From NCBI GenBank assembly GCA_003573635.1, contig QUTJ01031278.1, positions 1-10,641 on the forward strand: a stretch of 10,641 bases of DNA, written 5' to 3'. A program made the position numbers and the translations under genes. Under the pieces are notes generated by a model, which was not told where the DNA came from, ran no database searches, and was given only the letters and a program-made list of their open reading frames with translations. The DNA is from Goniomonas avonlea. Its lineage: Eukaryota > Cryptophyceae > Goniomonadida > Goniomonadaceae. Position 1 is the first letter of the stretch. Every line of letters begins with the position of its first letter. This document shows positions 1-5,592 of this stretch, piece by piece.

Positions 1-187
1 GGCCAACTTGGACGCTAGTGGGACACTTTGCGCCTGGTCCGTGCGTGCGTGCGTGCGTGAGGGTGTTAGATATGTTTGTGCGTGCGTGTGATCTGTGGTT
101 GCGCGGACTCGTAGTCTACATTTGTACCCATCTTGCAGTCTATAATAGCACTCACGCTCACGGGGCACTCTTTAGGTGTGTGTCGGG

Positions 188-191
<4 letters not shown>

Positions 192-281
<90 letters not shown>
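192..281. repeat. (TG)45 dinucleotide microsatellite
   Basis: An uninterrupted run of 45 TG units. The flanks (about 44-60 GTGC-rich, 281-345 GTGTG/CGCG-rich) are degenerate versions of the same low-complexity sequence. Open frames crossing it translate only to Val-Cys or Thr-His runs and are not genes. Confidence 0.97.
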
Positions 282-282
<1 letters not shown>

Positions 283-345
283 TGAGTGTGAGCGGGGGTC
301 GGAGTACATGCGTGTGTGCGCGCGCTAACACGCGTGCACACATCC

Positions 346-756
346 CCCGGTCCATTTAATTTCTAATCTGATCTTCCTCTCTGTTAACTAACAGTTCTGA
401 AGAAAAAGGGTTAACTATATAATTTTGTTTGGAGAAGGCCTTATATTGTGAAGGCAAACAGCTCCTTCTTTGCTGTTAGATAGAGTGGGCACATGGAAGG
501 CACAGCTCTCAGCATGCTGCTTTGCATATCTGTCTGCACATGCAAGCACGAAAACGAAACGTGCAAACAAGCAAACAATCAAACAATCAAACAAGGCACT
601 AGACATATACCGGTTTGCCTGGGCAAACCCATGTATTAGCCGGACTCCGCGAACCGCATCGTCCCAGGCCGCACGCTGCTTATTCATCATATGTCGTAGA
701 ATCCGTGATTTCAACTGACTGATTTGCTGCCTTGTACCTTAGCTGGCACAAGAGCA
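346..756. other. Non-coding stretch, no gene seen
   Basis: I find no convincing coding region on either strand. The short open frames have no recognisable domain and no coding-like composition. Visible structure is limited to a CAAACAAT-type array (about 563-594), a short inverted repeat (GGTTTGCC 612-619 and GGCAAACC 622-629), and two GTTAACT sites near 382 and 410. It is probably intergenic; a far exon of an unseen upstream gene cannot be excluded. Confidence 0.5.
563..594. repeat. Short CAAACAAT-type tandem array
   Basis: Four imperfect copies of an 8-base unit of the form CAAACAA(T/G). A simple replication-slippage repeat with no apparent function. Confidence 0.7.
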
Positions 757-760
757 CTAA

Positions 761-981
761 GAGCATCTCCACCGCAGGAGGCTATCGGCATATTTATTGG
801 CAAATCCGGTTGGCATCGGCAAAGTCGTCAGCAAATATGCCGATCGATTTGCCGATATTTGGCATATTTGCTAGTCGAAATCGTGGAAAATCGGCATATT
901 TGACTACGCGCGGTGGACGGTCCGTTACGGTCGTCGGCATCGGCATATATGCCGATAAAGACGTCTGCGGTGGAGATGCTC
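761..981. mobile_element. Tourist-like MITE (PIF/Harbinger type), TAA target duplication
   Basis: The element has perfect 17-bp terminal inverted repeats: GAGCATCTCCACCGCAG at 761-777 and its exact reverse complement at 965-981. It is flanked by the direct duplication TAA at 758-760 and 982-984. A 3-bp TAA/TTA duplication is the known hallmark of PIF/Harbinger elements and their Tourist MITEs. The 221-bp body has no coding capacity. It is full of a TCGGCATAT motif in both orientations (for example 785-793, 835-843, 891-899) and contains a perfect 18-bp palindrome at 939-956, so it could fold extensively. It must rely on a transposase encoded elsewhere. The intact ends and duplication suggest fairly recent insertion. 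Confidence 0.88.
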
Positions 982-1069
982 TAACGTTGAGGGAAATCCC
1001 TTTTTTCACTAACGTTGAGGGAAATCCCTTTTTTCACTAGAAATCCCTTGCACTAACGTTGAGGGAAAT
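981..1069. repeat. 28-bp tandem repeat, partly degenerate
   Basis: Two exact 28-bp copies (981-1008 and 1009-1036) are followed by a copy with an internal deletion (about 1037-1052) and a partial fourth copy (1053-1069). Each copy starts CTAACGTTGAGGGAAA and contains GGGAAATCCC followed by a T run where complete. Every full unit boundary reads CACTAA, which is also the sequence just left of the neighbouring MITE, so the array probably served as the MITE's target. Confidence 0.85.
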
Positions 1070-1073
1070 AAGA

Positions 1074-1575
1074 CTAGTGCCTATTTGTTGTCAACCAGCC
1101 TGGTTTAAGGAAACCAGCGGGCGGCTGGTTTGGCCACGTGCTATAGTCATTGAATAACAAATGGAGAGCGAAAGTAGAGCTATACAAGTCCTGCAATAAA
1201 TATTAAGTTTCGACCGGTCTCAGGAAAGAGGGTTTTTAGGGGGGGTAATTGGACAATTTCGTGCGAAAAAATAGTGAGAAAAAACGCGACCAGCACGAAA
1301 AGACCAAAAAGTGGCAAAAAGTACCTCTTTGTAAACAAAAATATTACCGAAAAAATCCCGTTTTGTACTCGCGACCGCCCATTATCCCCGAAAAAATTCA
1401 CAAAAATACGACCGGGAATCGTCAGGAAACTTATTTTATTGCAGGACTTGTAATTCTGTCGGCGAGATTTTTTGGGGGTGACCGCTGATGTAATTGCTAA
1501 TCACCGAAACCCACATTTTCCAGCGATCTAAACCAGCCGCTGGTTTATAAACCAGCGACAGGAAGTAGGCACTAG
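1074..1575. mobile_element. Non-autonomous DNA element with CTAGTGCCTA ends, interrupted by a nested element
   Basis: CTAGTGCCTA at 1074-1083 is mirrored by TAGGCACTAG at 1566-1575, and similarity extends to 16 of 19 terminal positions. Inside both ends are clusters of AAACCAGC/GCTGGTTT palindromes (about 1092-1132 and 1529-1559), typical of subterminal transposase-binding repeats. There is no open frame of note. Without the nested 266-bp insertion and one TA duplicate, the element is about 234 bp. The terminal CTAG is self-complementary, so it could be either the end of the inverted repeat or the target duplication; CTAG also recurs at 1576-1579. I cannot assign a superfamily. Confidence 0.65.
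1185..1450. mobile_element. Nested MITE-like element with TA target duplication
   Basis: The ends are CAAGTCCTGCAATAAA (1185-1200) and its perfect reverse complement (1435-1450). The similarity continues as TTAAGTTTC against ATAAGTTTC after a small indel. It is flanked by TA at 1183-1184 and 1451-1452. A TA dinucleotide duplication with such ends fits the Tc1/mariner (IS630) group, including Stowaway-like MITEs, though the end sequence does not match the classical Stowaway terminus I know. The 266-bp interior is AT-rich with no transposase. It lies wholly inside the CTAGTGCCTA element, so it inserted later. Confidence 0.72.
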
Positions 1576-1606
1576 CTAGTATCGTGAAACGATAGCACAA
1601 GGACAC

Positions 1607-1888
1607 ATGGCCCATGATGCATCAATTCTAGAACCCAACCCCGACGACTGCCTTGTGCTCATTCAGGAGCTTGAACACTCTCTCGAGCATCTCAAGCGCT
1701 CAAATAAGGAGATTTTAGAGTTCCTGGAGACTGACCCGGATCCCGAATTTCGGACTGCTTACGATGAAAACCTTGAATCCATCGAGAAGAAAGAAAAGCG
1801 AATTGCGGATTTGAAAGAACTCCGCCGGCGCGCGATGGGACCTCTGGATTGTGCAATCGAGCCTGAGAAGCCTGGAGTATTTTTGTAA
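1607..1888 (+). CDS. Small Glu/Lys-rich coiled-coil protein, unrecognised
   Basis: A single open frame of 93 codons starting at the second codon-context candidate in the leader (ACACATGG). Composition is coding-like: rich in Glu, Lys, Leu and Asp with heptad-like spacing, so residues about 12-75 should form a helical hairpin or coiled coil. A conspicuous TDPDPEF segment breaks the helix near residues 43-49. The C-terminus is short and Pro-containing (EPEKPGVFL). There is no signal peptide or membrane segment. I do not recognise the family. The stop TAA is embedded in GTAAGT (1885-1890), a perfect 5' splice site, so a spliced tail is possible (see rejected items). It begins 31 bp after a transposon end and converges on the minus-strand STPGP gene, leaving 137 bp between the stops. 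Confidence 0.62.
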   Translation: MAHDASILEPNPDDCLVLIQELEHSLEHLKRSNKEILEFLETDPDPEFRTAYDENLESIEKKEKRIADLKELRRRAMGPLDCAIEPEKPGVFL

Positions 1889-2025
1889 GTGGAGGTACTG
1901 TTTCTATGCTAATCAAATATTGAGAAATACAACGAAGCATTCAGAGGGTGGCGCAATTTGTTTGTATTGTTTTAGGCTTATTTCGCCTACTTATCAGTTC
2001 ATGACTGATATTGTCATCTTGGTCC

Positions 2026-5000
2026 TTAATGCTTTGTGGGCGAACGAAGCATCTTGGTCTCAGGGAAATAATCTGCCCCGAGAGTCAGCATCGAATCATG
2101 GTTTGAAAGCGCGGCTCGGAACAATACAATAGCCTCGCGTATTGGCATACCTTCGAGTTGCCCCTTTTGTTGTACATTCGTGGGGCGGAACGTTGGTCCC
2201 TTGACAACAGAGTAGTCACTCGGCCCCGGCTGCCTGGACGCTGTCGAAGTGTGGTGAGCAACACGTTCCCAGAGAAAGAGAGTGTGATCATACCTTTGAG
2301 AATGAGATTCTCGATCTCTGATCTGGAATTGGAGGTGTTAAACCGCCCTCCCTTCGGGAGAGGAACTGGCGCAGGTTCATATGTCGCAACGCCTGGTATT
2401 GACGACGCTGCAATGAGGTCAGCCAAGGGTCAGGCACACTGTCAGTATCATGCACGAAAACGCACCACGATGGATGAGGTCGTCGAGGTGACTGGTGCGA
2501 CTGGAAGCGGCAAAGCGGCCTCCCTTGAGGTCTTGGGATAGTGGCACGTCGTAGTTTCCTGGGCCCGGCACATCCCACGCTGTGGGTAACGAGTATCAGA
2601 GGCAAACCCAAGCATTGTCGCATAGAGAAACGATTCTCCCATGTGAATCGCGTCAGAAAGCTACCGAACAAGGAATTCATAACAGCGGACCTTTCTCTAG
2701 CTCCTTGGTGAACTCATGGCCGGACTTGGCAATCATCCCCCCAGGTTTGGGCGAGGGTGCCCTGATCCGAACGTGCCCTGGCCCTGGGAGCTTTGCCGCT
2801 GAGGGTGTGCGTGAGAGACAGCCAAACGTGTGTGCGGGTGAGTGAGGCTGAGAGCATGTGCGGTGATCCGCCACCGTTATCTGCTTGCTGCGTGATTTTC
2901 CAACCTCGTTGATCGTTATCGTCTGAACTCGATCACATGTCTGTCTCTCAACCGCCTGTCTCGCAACCAACCACCTGTCTCGCAACCACTTACCTCTTCT
3001 TGTCTCATTCAGGTCTCTCTGGCACTTTGTCACCTCGCCTCTCGGTCACCACCTGTCCCTCCCCAACGGTCTGTCCCAACGGTCTGTCTGCCTGTGCCCC
3101 TCAACCGCCTGTCTCTCTGTCTCTCAGCCACCTGTCCCCCTCACCGCCTGCTCCCAGGTGCCGAGCTGCCGAACGTACCCCGGACAATAGACCGCTCGAT
3201 TTCACTCAGGGCCCGCGCTTGGTTGATGCGACCACCAAAGGGTTTGGTTGAAGGGGCGTTGTTGTAGTCGGCAGGGCCGGGCTGGCGAGACGCTGCATTT
3301 GTTCCGTGAGAATCACTGAACCAGTGAGAATCAGTTCAGAGAGATCGGGGGTGCTTAAGTGGTGTAGATTGGAAGCGTGATATGTGTGTGTCGGAGAGAA
3401 CTCACGTGGCCAGTGGTTGTGAGTGAATCACGTGATGAAGTTGGTTGAGTGGTTGTGTCGGTGGTGGTGTGAGCGGTTGTGTGAGTGAGTGTGCGACTAT
3501 CTCTCACGTGATCACCCAACGGATCAACAGAGCAAGGGCAGGCACTGCAGCGCATCTCCTCACCTTTAAGAATGGTGAAGTCCAAATCAGTTTTCCCACA
3601 AGATTTGCTGAACTTGCGGCCGGAGTTGCTGGCCTCCAGAGTGGGATTGTACTCGCATGGCCCTGGCACGTAGGACGCTGCGAGCACGGTATCAGCGATG
3701 AGGCGGACGGCGCAGGTGGCGCTGGGAGAACAACCGCATCTGACTTGTCCCAGTACGCATGCAGGTTGGCGGGCAGGACGGCAAGAGTGGATTTCTTGCC
3801 GCCCTTGGTGCAATTCTGCACCAATCAGCCCACATCCCCTAACACAAGGACAATGGCGTCCGCCTGTTCGCCGGCACGAAATGCGGCAGATACGGCAGCA
3901 ATCAAGAGGGCGAAGGGCGCACCTCGGGCCATGTGCTCCTCCAGCTCTGTCTTTGTGCGGGACCGCGATATCCGCCCTCCCGCCTCCGGTACAATGTTTT
4001 TGCCCGTCGAATAATTGGCTGGCCCTGGACTGTTCCTGGCTGTTCCGGCTATCAGCCAGCGCGAACACTTCGGAAGCAGAAAAGACATCCAGGGCAAATC
4101 CTACCTTGGTCCATGAGAACTTCAACCTCTGTCTTCGGCGTGGCCATGCTGAAGTGCCCCCCCTTAATTTCTGGACTCCCTGGAATGACATAGTCCCCAG
4201 GACCTGGCAGCTTCCCAGCTGCAAAGGGCATCAACTCCGAAGGCAAAAGCTCGCCACGCACCGTTGAAAGCGACCTGATCGAAGTGTCGCAGGAAAGCGG
4301 ATTGATTAAACTTTCCCCCAGAGTTGACGATTTCTTCCTTGCGAGTGTTGTAGTCACCCGGGCCAGGTATACTTTTGGCTGCAGACGGGTTAGGAAAAAA
4401 TCGGTTGATGACAAGGTCACCTCTGTAAATGATCCATTCCAGGTCACTTTTGGGGTTAGACGCATTGAAACGCCCTCCCCCCATCTTGCCAACATTGTCG
4501 TCCCCTGAAAACAGCCCAGGCCACCGTTGCTTTTCCTGTGATTTTTGAAGAGCCTTTTGTTCCAGATTTTTTTGCTGTTGTTTCAACCGAGCTTTCTCTC
4601 CTTGCTCCCGGTCAATAATGTCAGCCAATTTCTGATCTCGCTGTTGCTTTTCCAGCAACAGTGCATCAGGCACAACGAACTTTGATGGAGTCAACGCACG
4701 GGTCTGTTCCCGAGGACTCATGGAACGGCGAAGTGGACTACTGTAAAATCGAGACGAGTCTGACATACTGGTGTTTGTCCTGGGCCCGACAGAGCGTGGG
4801 CGCCGCGTGTAGCCAGAACTGGTGGAGGTTCTGAGAGCTGCTTTGCCTTTCTCTGATGACTTCACTGACACACCAATGAGACAGTCCATGTCATTCCCAG
4901 ACGCATCATGAGAGTGCAACAAAACTGAATCCTGTAGACGGGAGTCCGGTCTTGCTTGTTGTGAAGCGTGGTGTGATGCGTGTGAGCTTTTCCAGCTGCT

Positions 5001-5357
5001 CACGGAGCCAGTTTGGGAACGAGGAGAAAGTTGTGGCTGGGCATGTGGAAAAGCCGGTAATGGCACTTTGAAGGTAATCGAACGCGATTTACGCAGTACC
5101 TCTATAGTGACGTCGTTCCCTTTGAGACCAAACAGCGGGATGCAAGGCGCCTTTGCCAGCTTGCAGCCGTCCAACGAAACAAGGATATCACCCTCCAATA
5201 TCTGACGAGTTCCTCCGCATACCCCAAGGGGCAGAACCTTTTTCACAACAAATCCTCGGGGTACTCGTTGAAGCTGCAGCCCAAGTTCGTGCCGGTCGTT
5301 CCGGGGCCTGTCCACCATCTCTGAACACTGCGACAACGGCAGTTGGGCTCTGTCCAT
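2026..5357 (-). CDS. PDZ domain, coiled-coil, STPGP (SHIPPO) repeat protein, 687 aa, ten exons
   Basis: Predicted exons, in order: 5357-4421, 4378-4262, 4218-4105, 4039-3923, 3677-3564, 3292-3179, 2798-2691, 2579-2466, 2407-2294, 2240-2026. The joined length is 2064 nt, divisible by 3, and all nine introns are GT..CAG and phase 1. Domains: PDZ (residues about 24-100), Ser/His/Arg-rich linker (about 101-229), coiled coil (about 230-278), then ten STPGP repeats with PGPxxY and GGxF motifs. STPGP proteins (ODF3/CIMAP, STPG1 families) are known from sperm tails and ciliary microtubules; PDZ domains bind C-terminal peptides. I infer a microtubule-associated flagellar scaffold. The start at 5357 was chosen because the in-frame sequence upstream is AT-rich and unlike coding sequence. 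Splice sites are predictions. The last exon is read to its first stop. Confidence 0.87.
2130..4523 (-). other. Ten STPGP repeats, one per exon, all phase-1 introns
   Basis: Exons 2-9 are 117, 114, 117, 114, 114, 108, 114 and 114 bp. Each starts inside an Ala codon (G|CN), gives PGPxxY (IPGPGDY, LPGPGDY, SPGPANY, VPGPCEY, QPGPADY, LPGPGHV, VPGPGNY, IPGVATY), then about 12 residues, a GG[RK]F-like turn and an acidic or hydrophobic helix ending [KRQ]|G. The first repeat (end of exon 1) lacks the PGPGxY half but keeps GGRFNASNPKSDLEWIIYR. The last (exon 10) has QPGPSDY then diverges. IPGVATY (exon 9) and LPGPGHV (exon 7) are the weakest copies. Confidence 0.88.
2799..3178 (-). other. Intron 6 of the STPGP gene with a degenerate CCTGTCTC-type repeat
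   Basis: A 380-bp intron with donor GTACGT and acceptor CTCAG (minus strand). On the plus strand, about 2935-3160 is an irregular repeat of CAACC(G/A)CCTGTCTC and CGGTCTGTC motifs, pyrimidine-rich and without coding character. No gene is seen in it. Confidence 0.75.
4524..4670 (-). other. Short coiled coil between PDZ domain and STPGP repeats
   Basis: Residues about 230-278 run from PDALLLEKQQRDQK to QEKQRW. They are dense in Lys, Glu and Gln with Leu/Ile/Ala at heptad spacing. This is predicted from sequence pattern only; it could mediate dimerisation or act as a rigid spacer. Confidence 0.7.
5058..5288 (-). other. PDZ domain of the STPGP gene
   Basis: Residues about 24-100. ELGLQL (24-29) fills the carboxylate-binding loop position (the GLGF-type motif). 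FVVKKVLPLG follows as strand beta-2/3, then LEGDILVSLDG (54-64), the canonical G-D-x-[IL]-[LV]-x-[IVL]-[ND]-G core. VTIEVLRKSRSITFKVPL is the last strand pair. No introns interrupt it. Confidence 0.82.
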
Positions 5358-5592
5358 TACGTAAATGTTGATTGAGATATAGCACCACCAATGTAATATT
5401 GTATTATTAAATACTTCGTCCACGCAACCCCAAACAAATAGGTACTTGCTAGATATGATCATCATTTCGAATACGAACTTGTGGGTTTTTCGGGAGAGCC
5501 GAGGTGGCTGAAGCCGCAAACCTTAGCTCCTTAGTAGAGGGCTGAAGCCGCAAAGGTCATTTTGACGCGGCCCCAAGAGATTCACGGGCGCA
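5358..5592. promoter_or_regulatory. Shared intergenic region of two divergent PDZ genes
   Basis: The two start codons lie head to head 235 bp apart. The half near the minus-strand gene (about 5380-5475) is AT-rich, with ATATTGTATTATTAAATAC at 5396-5414 on the plus strand. The other half holds the 15-bp direct repeat GGCTGAAGCCGCAAA at 5506-5520 and 5540-5554, a candidate binding site. Transcription starts cannot be placed. That this is a bidirectional promoter is inferred from spacing alone. Confidence 0.6.

Noticed and set aside
18-359. Open frames through the (TG)45 tract on both strands
   Set aside because: They translate to Val-Cys or Thr-His dipeptide runs created by the microsatellite and have no domain or splice support.
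1885-2132. Spliced extension of the small plus-strand gene (donor GTAAGT at 1885, acceptor TTTTAG at 1975, stop at 2132)
   Set aside because: The donor is excellent, but the added tail has no recognisable character and would overlap antisense to the last STPGP exon. The unspliced frame ends cleanly in the TAA inside the donor. Kept as an alternative, not called.
3678-3922. Possible extra exon inside intron 4 of the STPGP gene (after a GGTGCAG on the minus strand)
   Set aside because: The encoded sequence has no PGPGxY or GGxF motif and the local frame does not fit a phase-1 repeat; it is more likely intron or a decayed repeat.
5358-5519. Longer N-terminus for the STPGP protein starting at 5519
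   Set aside because: The 54 extra residues come from AT-rich intergenic DNA and the unrelated promoter repeats; the ATG at 5357 precedes the PDZ domain at a normal distance.
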